Notes: generated by a model from the sequence alone, not told the origin. 64,000 nt of DNA from Bactericera cockerelli (GCA_024516035.1 CM044963.1:21633176-21697175); one strand, 5' to 3'. Shown: positions 29,987 through 43,106, counted from the first letter of the stretch. A program made the numbers and translations.

Positions 29987-30401
29987 ATGATTTCCACTAG
30001 ATTTATGACCTCAAGGGGCGTAAATAGTTGGTTGATTTTAGGTGTACTTGTGGCGTGCTGCACAGGTAAGCTCAATCCTTGTAAATATTATTAAGAACAA
30101 AATTAATAAAATAGGTAATCAGGTACTGGAAAAGGTAACAATGTTTTAGCAAATAAGATTATCAAAAAAGTTTTAATTTTATAAATACTGATTAATAGTA
30201 AGTGTACTTCTCAAATAGAAATTTATAATTGTGTTTAAGGAACAGTTGAAGTTTTTAATCGTTATCTGTACAATGATTATCCCTTGAATTCGTAAGATAT
30301 TCTTATTTAAAAAAGACATTAAAATTTGAAGTTAAAATTGTATGTATTCAAAAAGTCCAATTGAGTTGAAAATTTTACAAACATTCTTGGATTTAATGAT
30401 A

Positions 30402-30470
30402 TGTGTTGTGGCCTGCTCATCCTGTAGTATGCCACCCCTCTGATGGGGAAGAAGTGACACCAATACATCA
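30402..30470 (-). repeat. SINE S3 fragment
   Basis: 'tgttgtggcctgctcatcct' and 'ctctgatggggaagaagtga' match the S3 body reversed. Intron 1 of copy 2. Confidence 0.5.
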
Positions 30471-31077
30471 AAATGAATTATTATTCCAACAATACCTTTC
30501 TGAGTTATAATATTTTTCCTTATTTCCTTTTGATTTTGATACAACAATTTACAATGTTATATGAAAAGAAAGTATCTTTTGGTCTTCATTTTTGACCTAA
30601 AGTTTTGCTTCCGATTAATTTCAAATAGGAGAAATCTGAAATATTGATGTGTTCGTTTTTGTAAAAAATAAAATTAAATAGCTCCAATTTCAATTTTTTC
30701 ATATTTCTGATCGCTTCATAACCTCCTGAGCAACTCCCTGTATTTTTTATTAATACTTTGAATCTTGAAAAATATTTTAGAAACTCATGGCTTCAGACCG
30801 TACTCAGGAATCTCTTCCACTCCTGGAACTTTCACACAATTTGGATGCTCTTTTGAAAATGCGAACTATTTCGTGCGAGCTAGTTCTATATTCACCCCTG
30901 TATATGGGCAACCAGTGCAACCTATGAACATAAGAAATGTCGCAGAGTTCAATAAAATTATAAAAACGATCAATGAAGTCTATGCCAACCTGATGGCAGA
31001 ACAAGTCTTCTCCAACATACCTGTGTACTTTAAGTAAGATGGTCTTTTATGTACATAATAATATAAGGAACGAAATA

Positions 31078-31370
31078 GTAGTCACCGTGGCAGAGTGAGT
31101 TAGCGCGCTAGACATTGCACGCATGGTGACCTGGGTTCGATTCCCAGCGGGGCAGGTATTCTTCTGCTCTGTACTTGGATGTTCGGGGTCCACTCATACC
31201 TCGTGAGGAAAAATGAGTAGTTACTTGTATAAGTAACGACCAGTGGCGGCATTACCAGAGTAAAAATAAATTAATGTAATAGAATTCAAAATGTACAGGA
31301 GGCTCTTAGTAATGCTGCGCTACCCACAAAAATTGTGAAGAGGCCTTGTGCTTCACCACAAATAAAAAAT
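31078..31370 (+). repeat. tRNA-like SINE, family S4, full length
   Basis: The head 'agtcaccgtggcagagtgag' with B box GGTTCGATTCC is followed by the body 'gtccactcatacctcgtgag' and the 3' end 'aaggccttgtgcttcaccac'. Reference copy for S4. Confidence 0.85.
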
Positions 31371-31499
31371 CAAACATATCAGGTCCAAATCATAAGCAGG
31401 GTTAAATTTAGAAAAACGCGAGACCTTCCTTCTAGCTGGAGTTTCAACCAATCACAGTCCACTATAGCCCGACTTAAGGGACAGTCTGGTTTAACTTTA

Positions 31500-31690
31500 A
31501 AATACCTAATCCTGTTTTATAATTCGCCTCTAAGTTTCATTTTCATAATATCATCAAATTTTTATACTATCATCATTTTTATAATACCTAACCCTGTTTT
31601 ATGATCCGCCCTTAAGTTTCATTTTTATAATATCATCAAAATTTTATATTATCATCATTTTTATAATACCTAATCCTGTTTTATAATCTT
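31500..31690. repeat. Tandem repeat, about 83-bp period
   Basis: 'aatacctaatcctgttttat' recurs at about 31500, 31583 and 31665, separated by 'aagtttcattttcataatat' spacers. Intron 2 of copy 2. Confidence 0.65.
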
Positions 31691-32631
31691 CCTACACAAA
31701 ATTCTTCCTTCACTTTGCCTTTGTATATTTCTTTAAAAAATTTAAACGGTTTGATTCTTTTAAAAGTTTTTATACTTCTTACCAGTTGGGCTGTGCTTTT
31801 GGTTAGAGACAACCAAAATATTCTGATAGATTTGTACAGATGAGTTTTAGAGAAAGTGATACCTACCTAATACCTTTTTCAAAATACTAAAAATCACGTT
31901 GTTTCACTTCTTCAATTCAGGTTGATGAGAAAACAATCGATTTTTCATTGATTTAAACAACGTTGATAATTTATTTCTGCAATCTCCTTGCGCGAGCTTT
32001 ATTTTTGGTTATTATGAACTCGTTTGAGTTCTACAGAATCCTCATATCATTATCACACCAACTCGACCTCTATTAGATCTCTCGTGAGGTTTATTCTTAC
32101 TATCAGTATAATCAGTATTAACAGACAATTAAGAAAATTTACTAGATTTACATGATAATCAAAACATACCTGGACACTAGTGGACAGCTGTTTTGAGCTT
32201 ATTTGCTGTTGCTCTCATCAGCAGGTAATAGTTCTGATTATCCATGCCATCAACTAACCTCCATATATGTTTACCAATTTATTTCAGCTTCTATGACACG
32301 TATAAAGGTACAGATAATACCGCATTACAACTATATGGGCAACATTTAGATTTCACAGCCTTTTTCCAAAACTTCATCCCACAGTACTTCCCTGCAAGAT
32401 ATTGTACGTCCATGGCTATTGAGTTGTACAACCGACTGACTCAAAGGATTCCGGGATAGGAGGCAGCATTCAATTGATCACAGTTAGTTTGTACGCTTCG
32501 AATAGTTTGCTGAATAAGTTGGGTTTATCTGGAAGTTCAGGTACTTTTTCCAGACTGCAGCCGAACACGATGGAATTTAAACATAACCACGTAGCAGGTG
32601 AGTCTTTATTGTTGTTTGTTTTTTTTTACGT

Positions 32632-32870
32632 TTCTCTCAACCGCATGGTCATATCACGACGGGGGAGTTGCCCTCCATTTGCAGGAAACTCAGAAAACCG
32701 CTACCCACATTCACCTCCCCCAGCCTGGGTTGGGCTGGAATGCCAGCATCACGAAGTCTTAACCTCGATGGAAGTTGCTTAACTTCGTTGATCCTACGAG
32801 AACCGGTGCATTCAACACGCCATCTACCCTGACAGTCCTTAGTGTTACTGTGCTACCAGTAGCGCGTTTC
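32632..32870 (-). repeat. 5S-rRNA-derived SINE, family S5
   Basis: On the minus strand the head reads '...gttctcgtaggatcaacgaagttaagcaacttcc...' (5S-like), followed by the body with 'cagcctgggttgggctgga' reversed. Confidence 0.75.
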
Positions 32871-32874
32871 AGAA

Positions 32875-33040
32875 ACACTCTCCACTATCATAATCTCCGT
32901 TTCAACTGTCACAAAATGCAATCTGATTGGTTAATTTGAACGCCATCGCCATAACCAATCACAGTGCGTTGTGTGACGATCGAAACAGAGATTCGGGGAT
33001 TTTGAGAGTGGAGATTGTTTCTGGAACAGGCTACAGGTCC
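32875..33040. mobile_element. MITE with about 70-bp inverted arms
   Basis: Starts 'tttcagaaacactctccact' and ends 'agattgtttctggaacaggc', with 'tctccgtttcaactgtcaca' mirrored by 'tgtgacgatcgaaacagaga'. A second copy lies at 61085-61245. Confidence 0.6.
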
Positions 33041-33303
33041 TCATTCCATAAAGCACTCTCATCACTCTCAGAATCCCCGAATCTTCTTTTCTACCGTCAA
33101 ATTTTGTTCACATAACCAAATCAGGGTGTGTGTTTCAGTTGCAGCTGGCAGAGATGTGGCAAATATGAGAGTGAGATAGCTTTCTGGATTGGGGCCAACC
33201 ATTCTCAATATCTCGATCGAGGACCGACTCGAAACGAAAAATGATTTTTTTTTTAATATATGTGCACTTCACTTGTGCTTTTGTGAATTATTTTGACATT
33301 TTC

Positions 33304-33860
33304 ACTTTCCTTATCCTATAATAAGGAAAGTATTGTATTCGTCGAAAATTCGACCTAACCAGCTTTTCACATTTCTGGACGAATCATAGCCTCAAGAATC
33401 TCAAGATAACAAAAAATTGTTTTTGGCCATTGGTCCGTGCGTTCGTTTGTGTGAGTGTGTATGTGCATTTTAGTGTGTGAACAAGATATCTCGAGAACGG
33501 TAAGAGCTAGAAATTTGTAATTTGGTATGGAAGTTGATTTTATATACCACACAAACCACAAAACTTTTGGTTGAAATCGGTACCGCCAGTCTTTCGGCCT
33601 TGATTTACCTTTTTTCACTTTTTTTTATTTTCAAAAAACTTAAATTAATTCTAATAGATCCAAATCAACAACATCACCTTAGTTCACTAAAGTTGTACGT
33701 GAAGATGGAGAACATAATTTTAAGGCCGAAAAATAAATTCTCGAAAACGCTCACATCTAAAATGCGAACCTTTTTTTCATCCCCCTGGAAAAATAGTGTT
33801 TTGGCGCTTGGGTATTTCGGCATTCACAGTCTACATTTGTTAGATGACATTATATGAATT
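33304..33860 (+). repeat. Interspersed element starting with ACTTTCCTTAT hairpin
   Basis: Hairpin at 33304-33331, then 'catttctggacgaatcatag', a GT-rich stretch and AT-rich sequence up to exon 4. Similar 'catttctg..cg..tcataacctcctgag' words at 30700 and 43540 suggest a shared element. End undefined. Confidence 0.35.
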
Positions 33861-34185
33861 TAATAATTTATTCTAAATTCTGTTGTATATTTGCAGCGCT
33901 CCTACTGTTCAAGATAGGAGAAAGGCTAGGCTATGTCCTCCTTGACCCTGGCCTAGGTCTGAATAGAGGTATCGTCGCTATGCAGGATAGAGGCCCTCCT
34001 AACATATGTAAGTTGGCGTATGACGACTTTGAAATTTCCAAACGATCAAACATTGATAAGACAGCAAACATATAAGACAGCACATATAAGTCAAGGAGGA
34101 CGATAAGACAGCAGACAGATTTAGTAAAGCGAGTTTGATAAATAACAAATATGATAAATAACAAATATTATAAATCAAATATTAG

Positions 34186-34750
34186 AAGTCAGTGGTTAAG
34201 CACTCGCTTGCCATGCGGAAGGTCTCGGGTTCGAAACCCCGCGCCGACAAAAATTTGAATTCAAAATTTGGTTACAGTTGTTTGTAAGGGATAACTTCCG
34301 GTGCGCTCGTGTTGAGCCAGCACCTAAATGGGAAGTATTGTGTCACTTCTCGCCCATCAGAGGGGAGGCACACTACAGGATGGGTAGGCTACAACATAGA
34401 CCACAAGTGTCTCCAGTAGCTCCTGTCTAGTTGGGGGACACTAAACAGTGTGAAGACCAGTGTCTCGCTAGAGGACTATAAACAGAGAACAGACTAGCCA
34501 ACCCTTACAAGCCAGGCTAGCTTGCAGTTTCCAAAGGATTTAATTGCTTATAAAGAAAAGTCCAAGTCCTCACGATGGTTGATCGCACATAGAAATATGT
34601 GGTTCAGGACGAGCCAACTTTGAAATAAAGTTGGCTGGAGACCATCACTCACCCCTCCAACTGCAGCCAAGCTACAACAACAACAACAACAGTAGCTCCT
34701 GTTTCATGGCTACGAAACAGAGAAGGCTGTGAAACACTCATCTTTAAAAA
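34186..34750 (+). repeat. tRNA-like SINE S3, interrupted by a retroposed insert
   Basis: The S3 head is at 34186-34260 ('gcttgccatgcggaaggtct'), the body runs to 34426 and resumes at 34703. The gap holds the insert at 34427-34689. Confidence 0.75.
34427..34689 (+). mobile_element. 263-bp SINE-like insert with (CAA)n tail and 13-bp target duplication
   Basis: CAGTAGCTCCTGT flanks the insert at 34414-34426 and 34690-34702. The insert starts 'ctagttgggggacactaaac' and ends in (CAA)5-6, the pattern left by LINE-driven retroposition. Its 'gaggactataaacagagaac' segment is related to the tandem units at 55.6 kb. Confidence 0.75.
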
Positions 34751-35249
34751 AAAAAATCATTCTCATTTTTGATTCAGCGAACATGAGGGACACGATGTCA
34801 TTCTCCTTTCTCCAGAGCTACATATTGGCCAAGTTCATTGACCCGAGTTCACCGAATTTTGGGAAGTCACACGTGTACTACATCGGCAAACCCTACTGCT
34901 CTTTCGAGATTACTACAATCAAGGCGCATCTTACGCGTTCCTTTAGGAACATCGCCCGCCGGGACTCTAACGGTCAGTTGAAATCAACACATTTTTCTAC
35001 CATTACTTTTTTTTTTTGGAAGTCAAGTTCAAATCAACAGATTTTTCAACTATCCTACAGGTTCCGGCATTGATTATGAACCATTTCGAAATGCCTATAT
35101 TTTCAAATTTGAAACTGATTGCGAACAATTTTCAAATGCCTATATTTGAAAATTTGAAGCTTAATAATGAATGTTTATTTGATGGGATGCTAGTTAACAG
35201 AATACTATTTATTGTAGTGGTCACCATTTACTTTTTTTTTTATAGGGGG

Positions 35250-35540
35250 GGTTTAACGTCGCTTTAACCCCCGGGGGCAATCCGGGGGGGGTTTTTTCCC
35301 CCCCTTTAAGGGGAAACCCCCCAAAAACCCGGGGCAACCCCATTTTGACCTCCCCAAAAGCCTGGGGGGGGCCGGGAAAACCAGCCCCCTCGAGAATTAA
35401 AATTTTAAAAAAGGGGTCACCACCAAAAGCTTAACCTGCTGGATGTCGTTTAAATTTTGGTTTTTAAAAAAAGGGGGGAACCCGGGGTGATTAACCCCCA
35501 TCGACGGGGGGTCTTTTCCCCTTTTTGAAGATCACCCCAT
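35250..35540 (-). repeat. SINE S5 (degraded text)
   Basis: Order of words such as 'cttaacctgctggatgtcg' and 'catcgacg' follows the S5 minus strand. Individual bases unreliable. Confidence 0.5.
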
Positions 35541-38509
35541 GGAGATGTTAGCCTAAACCCCTAAAGGGGCGGGGGTAAATATCAGTAATTCAGTATATCC
35601 TTATAAAAAAAAAGTGGAATTGTAAAAAATTGAATTCACAGCAAAAGGGTTCTCAATTAAAAGCTCGCGTTTCCCGGGGCATACCATTTTTTCAACATCT
35701 GAATTTTTTCTTGGGGAAAACATCTTCCTAGGGGATTGATGTGTTTTTCAAAACTTAAAAATTGGTACAATTTTGGTGATTTTACAATAAATCGCGTTTT
35801 GTTTTTTTTACTTTCCCTTTTCAAAAAATTTCCCCTTTTTTAAATTTTTTCAGTTATAAATTAGATTTTTTAAAACTTTAAAACTAACAATGGAAAAACC
35901 CCTGTTTTTTAAGAAACCCGAAAAAAAGGTAAAAGAAGGGGAAAACTTAAAAAACTGGTGTGTATGCCCCCTTCGGGGAAAAAAGGGGATTTTGCTAGTA
36001 CGCAGGCGGGGGCAAAGATGAAAAAAAATTTTTTTTCTCCCCCTAAAATTTAATTAAGGGGCGTTTTCCCCAAACAGTTAACGATTTAAAAATTTGTCTT
36101 TTGGCTTAAAAAACCCCTTTTTAACCGTATCGGTTTAATACCCCCCCCCCCGGGGATCACACAAGTACCAAAAATTCCAATTAAAAAAATATTATTTGAA
36201 AGCAAGAGCCTGGGGCCATAAAACCCCCCTTTTAAGCTTTGACATTTTAATATGTTTTTTTTTTTTTTCAAATTTTTTTAAAATTACAGGGGCCGGCCCC
36301 GCTTCCCCCAATACATCACATACAGAAAGCATTCATCACACACACCCCCCAAAAAACAAACAAAATTTTGCTTTTTTAAACGTTGCACCAACGCTAGCTC
36401 GAACCTTTTAATCCTTTTTAAAAACTTTTATTTAAACCCCCTATGCCCAGAATTTTTTTTTTTCTATTTTTCTATCACCATTTTGGGGCCCCCGGGGTTT
36501 TTTTCCTTTGCCTTTTTTTAAGCTCCTACCATTTTTACTAGGGGTTTGAGATTTTTAGGCCCCCATTTCAAACAAAAATCCGTTTGGTCCCCCCCCAAAA
36601 TTTTTAATGGGGAATAATAATTCGCCCCCTTTTTTCCCCCCTCAAAAGGTCAAATTAGTCCCCTTTATTCCAAAATACCTTTTGTAAATTCAAAAAACCC
36701 AAAAAAGGAATTTAAAAAATTTCTGCCGGCGGGTTTTTCGGCCCGCCCTCGGATTTTAAAAACCTCCACAAACCACAGCCTTAACCACCCGGGGGGGGGG
36801 GAAAAAAATTAAAAAAAGTTTTTAAAAATTTTAAAAAAATTTTTTTTTAATCAAACATTAAAAATAAAGTTCCCAAAAAGGAAATTTTTTCCTTGATGGA
36901 TGAATAGAAATTTTTAGTTTTTTTCCTCGTCTCGTTTGCTTCTTAAAAAAAAAACGGGATTTCTTTTTAGAAGAATTTTACTGGAAAAAATATCAAAATT
37001 TTTTAAAATTTGGTTTTTTTTTTTTAAAATTGAAGAAAAGGAACTTTTAATTAAAACCCGCCCGGGGGAAAAAAAATTTAAAATTTTAATTAAAAAAACA
37101 CTTTTTAAAAAAATACCTAAAAATTTTTTTGTTTTTTTTTTGGGACTCAGCTTACCCCCAGTTTATAAAAATAAAAATTTTCCCAAACCGGGGTTTTTTT
37201 TTTTAAAAGGGGAAAATTTTTTCCCCCCAAAAACTTATAATAAATTTTTTTATTTAATTTGAAATATTAAAAATTTTTTGAAATTAAAATTTTGGGGTTT
37301 TTTTTTTGTAAAGAAATACTTTGAAAAAATTCCCCCTTAAAACTAAAAAATTTTTTTTTGGAAATTTTTTGGGGGAAAATTTAAATTTTTTCAAAATTTG
37401 TTTTTTGGTAGTTTTTTTTTTTAATTTTTTTTTTTTTTGGTTTTTTTTTTTTTTTAAAAATTTTTTTTTCCCTTTTTTTTGGGTTTTTTGTTTTTTTTTT
37501 TTTTTTTTTAAAAATTTTTTCCCTTTTTTTTAATTTTTTTAAGTTTTTGTTTACTTGGGGGGTTTTTTTTTTATTAAATTTTTTTTTTTTTTGAAACCCA
37601 AAACCCCAAATTTTGGCAAAAAGTTTTCCCTTTGGGGGTTAAAAAGGGAAAATAAAAATGTGGGGGTTTTTTTTAGACTGGGGGCTCGAGAAAGGGGGAT
37701 TCCAAAATTATGCTAACATTTTTTGCACCTTTTTTTTTAATTGTATATTTTATTATGTTTTTCTAGTTAAATTTTTTTTTCTAGTTTTTTTCCCCAAAAA
37801 AAAAATTAACAAAAATTTTTAAAACTGGAAAAACATAAAAAACTAGAAATTATAAAAAAAAAAAAAAAAAAATAATTAATATTGTAATGTTTTTGAAAGA
37901 ATAAATAAAAGGGGTTTTGACGAAGTTTACACTTTAAAAACAGACTTACCATTTACAAAATGTAGATTTTACATTTTCACAGGGGTTGTAGACTTTACAC
38001 TTTTAAAAACAGGTGTGACTCCCTTTTTACACATTTTAGTTTTTTACATTTTTTACACAGTGTAACTTTCCCCCTTTTCACATAGGTGTAACTTTACACA
38101 TTTACAGGGGTGTAATTTAAAAAATTTTTACACGGTATAGTTTTTTTCCCAATTTTCCACAGGTGAAACTTTACAAATTTAGGGGCCACTCTTTGGAAAA
38201 ATTTTAACAAATTGGGGGCACTCAAAAGTGTTTTGCTTTGTGATTTCTAGTAAAGGGGTAAAAAAAAAAACCCACTTTTTTTTTAAAATGAGTGTTTCAC
38301 AGCCTTTTTTTTTCCCCTGGCCCCCTTTAAAGGGGAGCAACTTCAGACCTCGGGGCCCCGGGGTTGTACCCAAAAATACCCCCGGGTTTTGGTTAAGACT
38401 CTCTGGGTTTTACACCCTCATTGACGCTTTTAAAAAAACGCTAGGCTAGGGGAAAAAAAATTTAATGTTTTTTTTTTTTTTTTTTTGGTTTTTTTAAACC
38501 CCCGTTTTA

Positions 38510-38720
38510 AAAACTGCTTGGGGGCCTTTATCACGAGGGGGTTTTGTTACCCCCAAAATTCGCAGGAAACCACAAACCCCCCTAAAAATTTTTAACCCCC
38601 CCCAGCCTTTTTGGGGCCCCAAATCCCGGGGCATCACGAATCTTCACCCCCGGGGGACGTTGCTTAACTTCGGTGATCAACGAGAACCGGTGCTTTAAAA
38701 ACCGCCATCGACGCTGGAAT
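38510..38720 (-). repeat. SINE S5 (degraded text)
   Basis: 'gacgttgcttaacttcggtg' and 'aacgagaaccggtgc' survive intact, followed by 'cgccatcgacgctgg'. Confidence 0.65.
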
Positions 38721-38934
38721 TTTAAAAATGTTTGTAAAACCTTTTTAATTTAAAAATTATATTATAAAATTTTAACCCCGGGACAGCACAATTTTAAAAT
38801 TGTCTTTGTTTTTGGCTTTGGGGTTGGTTTTTGGAAAAAAAGAAAAAAAAAAAAAAACTTTTTCAGGGATGAACACAAAATTTTAAATTTCTATAATGGG
38901 GCTGAAAAAGTTGAAAAATTAAAATCATTTTTGT

Positions 38935-39090
38935 GTTTTTCATTTCCCCGTGATATCACAAAAAAATAAAACCCCCGGCTTTAACTAAATCTACTTTTAA
39001 AACCGGGGGATTTAAAAACCACCCCCTCTAGGTTAATTTCCCCGCCTTATCGAAAAACTACTGGGTCGGTTTCCCCGTAATCAGTGTATT
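38935..39090 (-). repeat. SINE S2 (degraded text)
   Basis: 'cccgtgatatcacaa' and 'ccgccttatcga' keep the S2 minus-strand order. Confidence 0.5.
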
Positions 39091-40369
39091 GTGTTGGTTT
39101 TTCCCCGTTGGGGTTTTTTTTTAAAATTTGATTATTTTTTTTAAAAAAAAAATGTTGAGAAACCCCAAAAGTTAGGCGGGGGGCCAGGGGGGATCTGCCC
39201 CCCTTTTGGGGGCCCTTTTACCCCAACACCTTTTTCCTTTTTCAGAAAAAAGTTTTTTACTTTTACCCCCCCGCAAGTGTGCAAAGCAAAATGAACTTTT
39301 AATTTTCTGAGGCTTTTCCCCCAAGGGGGCCCGGAAAACCTTCAAAATTCCGCAGCGGGGGGCGGGGGGGTTAAAAACAATACTTACCCGGTAATTCATG
39401 AAAATTTTTTAATTAGCCCCACAAAGTTTTTAGACTTGAACGTTTTTTTTTTTTTTTTTTTTTACTTTCTTTTAATTTTAAAGGGGAAATTTTTTTCCCC
39501 CTTTTTTTTAATTAACCGGGGAAAAAATTTCAAAATTTTTTTAAAATTTTAAATGTGTTTTTTTACAAAATGGGTGTGTGACAGAGAGACACGGGGAGTT
39601 TGGAAAACAAGTTCTCAAATCCTTTTCCAAAATTTTTTTTTTTAAAAAATTTTTTCCCCTGGTTTAAAAAAAATTTTTTTAAAACTTTTTACCGTCTGTT
39701 TTTTCATTTCAGTAAAAAAAGTCGTGTGATGTTGACCCCAGTTTTTATTTTTTTTTCTTGTAGCTGTGAATTTTCTTTTTAGACTGGGTTTTTAGAAAAA
39801 ACCCCCATAATCTTTTTTTCCCCTGACAGATTTTTCAGTTAAAAACAAGTTTTTTATTTCGAAATCTGCTTTTTAAAATTTTAATTTTTTTTTCCCAAAA
39901 AATTTCCTTTCCCCCCAAAATAAAATTCCTCTAGATTTAAAATCCCCAAAAAAGGGGCAAAAATTGGGGTTTTTTTGGGGTGCTTGTGGGGGTGGGGCAC
40001 AAGTAAGCTCAACTTTTTAAATATTGTAAATTTTTTAATTTAAATTTTTAGTTTTTAAAAAAATTGATTCCTTGGGGTTTCCCCAAAAAAGATTCAACTT
40101 TTTTAATTTTAAATTATTGGTATTGCTATAATTGGGGGTGTTGGCTACGAAAGTTTTTTTGCCCCCTGGCGACCTTAAATAGAAATTTTTTTGACATGTC
40201 CCTGTAACTCTAAAGGATTAAAGCTTTAATGTAGTTAAGATTTTTTTAGGAAAATTTGGGGTGATTTTTTTAAAAGTTAAATCATTTTTGGAAAAGTAAT
40301 TGGGGCGAGCGGTTGACTGCCCAAAATTCCCCCTTTTCCTATTTTCCCCGAATTTTAAACCCCCCAAAA

Positions 40370-40500
40370 ACAATTTTGTTGGTAAAAATCCCAAATGGGG
40401 GATAACTTGCACCCCCGGGGGGGGTTTCGAACCCGGGGACCTCTGGAATCTCGGATTCACAGGGGGCCGGCCTTTAACCCCCACAAAATAAACGGCCACA
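40370..40500 (-). repeat. SINE S1 (degraded text)
   Basis: 'ggtttcgaacccggggacct' and 'ctctggaatctcggattcac' keep the S1 minus-strand order. Lies in intron 1 of copy 3. Confidence 0.6.
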
Positions 40501-42129
40501 GAGCCCCCGGGAAAATAGAAAAAATCTTTTTGACATAAAAAAAAAGACTAAAAAAAGGAAAAAAATTTTTCAGAAAAAAAATTGATCTTTTATTTTTCAG
40601 AAAAAAAAAATTGGATCAAATTTTTAAAAATTTTTGTTTTTGTCTGTACTTTTTCACTAAAATTTTTTAATTATTTTTTAAATTGAATCTTGAAAAAATT
40701 TTTAAAATTTTTCTTGGAATAAAAACTGGGGAGCCTCCATTCCAGCAAGAAAACCTTTTTCAACAAATTTGGGGGATCCCTTTTTAAAAATGCGAACTAC
40801 TACTGCACCCAAATTTTTCATTTCCCCAACCCTTTTTTTGGGAAAAACAGCATTTAAAAACCCCATGATCATAAAAAAACCCCGCAGTTTTCAATAAATT
40901 CCCAAAAAAAGAAAAATCAAGTTTTTTCCCTTTTTGGTCCAAGCTCGCTTCAACAAACACCCTGTGTACTCTGAAAAAGGGGGGTCTTTCATATTGCATA
41001 ACTTTTGGAAAAAACTAGTCAAGCTCACGTTCACATGCTAAAACATTCTCTAAAATTTTTCAGCTCGATTGGACAAAAATTAAAGCCAAAATGTGAAAAT
41101 TGAAAAAGGAAAAATTTTTGACGAATACTACCTCCTTATTTAAAAATCGGATTGTAAAAAAAAATAATTTTCCCCAAGATAAAAAAACCCCCCTTTTTCC
41201 CCTTTTCCCCCCCCCTTCAACAAAATTTTTTTCTCTCTTTCCTTACACACTTTTTTTTCTTGGGGCTTTTTTCATTTTCAAATTCTATTGGGGGTTCGGC
41301 ATGGCCAACGGCCCAAAATTTTCCCCGGGGGGTTTAAGGGGTTGTCTGGTTAAAATCACCAACACAAAAAATTTTTATCACATTGGGGGAAAAAAATCGG
41401 GGCGGGGGGTTTTTTGGGGGGGGGGGGGGGCCCAAAACCATTAAAAAATTAATTTTAAAACGTTTTTTAAAGGGGTGTTAAAATTTTTTTTTCCATTAAC
41501 ATTTTACGGGGGCATTCATGGGGCGGTTTTTGATTTTTTTTTGGGGGATAAGGAAAGTAGTGTTTTAAAAAATTCTAAAAAAAAACGAAAAATTTTTATT
41601 TCGGCATTCCCGTGTGGGGAACGTTATTTTAAAAAGGGAAAATTTTTTTGGGGGGTTTATTCTTATTTTTTTAATTTTTGCAATTTAAAACAATTTTTTT
41701 GGGGTTCTAATTTTTTTTTCAGATTCCTTTACATTTATAAATCGACAAAAAATCCCCCCGCGACAAAATGGGGAAAAAATTAGATTTCAGAAATTTTTTT
41801 ATAAATTTCGCCCCCAAATTTTTCTTTCCCCCCGGGGGAGTGGGGCACTCCATAGCTAGGGGATTTCTCAAAAAAATCCCCCAAAAAACAATTCCGCGAC
41901 CCCGGGGCCCGTTTTTTTTGGTCACAAGTAGTTTGCACGCTTCGCCCCTTTGCTGAAAAATTGGGTTTTTTTCTCAAAGTTAAAAGGGGTTTTTTGTCCC
42001 CCCGGGGGCCAAACACGAAAACTATTTAAACATAACCCCTTTTCAGGTGAGTATTGTTATTTATTTTCGCTATCACAGGTAACCCCCGTGGGGAGGGGGA
42101 AATTTTTATGTCCCCTTTCATCCAATAAC

Positions 42130-42280
42130 CATTAGGGGTCCGGGTTCAAAAAAACACCCGGGGCCCCTTTAAACCCCCCTTTGGGAAAATTTACCACAAA
42201 TTTTTAAGTTTTGGGCTTACTACTGGAATAATTGGATCTTAGTCAAAATTGTTTAATATGAAAAGGGGGATATTATAATT
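42130..42280 (+). repeat. SINE S1 (degraded text)
   Basis: 'gttttgggcttactactgga' and 'ataattggatctta' keep the S1 plus-strand body order. Confidence 0.45.
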
Positions 42281-43051
42281 TTTACGGGGGCCTACGGGGG
42301 GAAAATGGGGGGGAAGGCTGGGGTACGTGCGCGGGGTCCGGGGCCCGGGTATAAAAGGCGCAAACACCGCATGCAGGATGGGGGGCCCCTCCCAATAATT
42401 GTAAGTTGGCTTTTTTTAAAAAGACTTTTTTAAAATTTTCCCAAACCCCCCTTTTTCAACACAATCAAGGGGTAGTTTAAAGGGGGGTTTTTGGGGGGTT
42501 TGGAGGTGAAAATTGATTTCTGAAAATGACCCCACTCAGCCCCCCCGATGGGTTTTAGGCGGGGGGAATTAAAACAAAAGCCCTTTTTTCGAGTCTAAAA
42601 TTTAGCGAAGATTTAGTAAATCGATTTAAAAGGAAAAAGGGGGTGTTTTTCAACCCCTGTTTTTGGGGGTTTTTTTTAATTTTGTTTTTGGGGGAAAATT
42701 TTTTAAATAAAATTTTCAGTTTTTTAAAACACATTTTTTTTTCAAAAAACAAAACGGTTAAAACCCCGCCCCTAAATGGGAAGTATTGTGTCATTTTTTC
42801 GCCCATTATTAAAAATTTTTAAAAAAACCCCTTATTAAAAATTTTAATTTTACAGGTACTTTAAAAGTATAATAATTAATGAAAGGAAAAAAAATTTTTT
42901 ATCAAGGGTGTGATAATGCCTTTGGATTCTCTCCAAAAAGTAAGCCTCTTCATCAGGGAGAGGTTATAGGGGGGGCATGTTTTCAACACAAGCACAAGCG
43001 TTTTCAGGCCCCCTTTTTATGCAAAAGAAAAAAAAAGACTATGAAACACTC

Positions 43052-43106
<55 letters not shown>

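Larger units (their letters stand above)
29987..34972 (+). pseudogene. Secreted Cys-His-Asp fold protein, copy 2 (exons 1-5, frameshifted)
   Basis: Exons: 29987-30065, 30781-31033, 32288-32597, 33897-34007, 34778-34972, with the same intron phases as copy 1. Exon 1 encodes a signal peptide (WLILGVLVACC core), so the product is secretory. Exon 2 has FGCSFENANYFVRASS; exon 3 FPARYCTSMAIELYNRL and KHNHVAG; exon 4 LGYVLLDPGLGLNRGIVAM; exon 5 VYYIGKPYCSFEITT. Exon 3 is 112 bases shorter than in copy 1: a 37-codon segment is absent and one base is lost, giving a stop at 32457-32459. Exons 6-7 are not found before the corrupted sequence at 35.25 kb. Either a pseudogene or an intact gene with an assembly error, since this assembly is demonstrably poor nearby. 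The gene could share the last exons at 44.7-45.7 kb. Confidence 0.65.

Noticed and set aside
35062..35145. Possible exon 6 of copy 2 after 'ctacag' (reads GSGIDYEPFRNAY)
   Set aside because: No similarity to exon 6 of copies 1 or 3, and it hits a stop after about 28 codons; probably intron.
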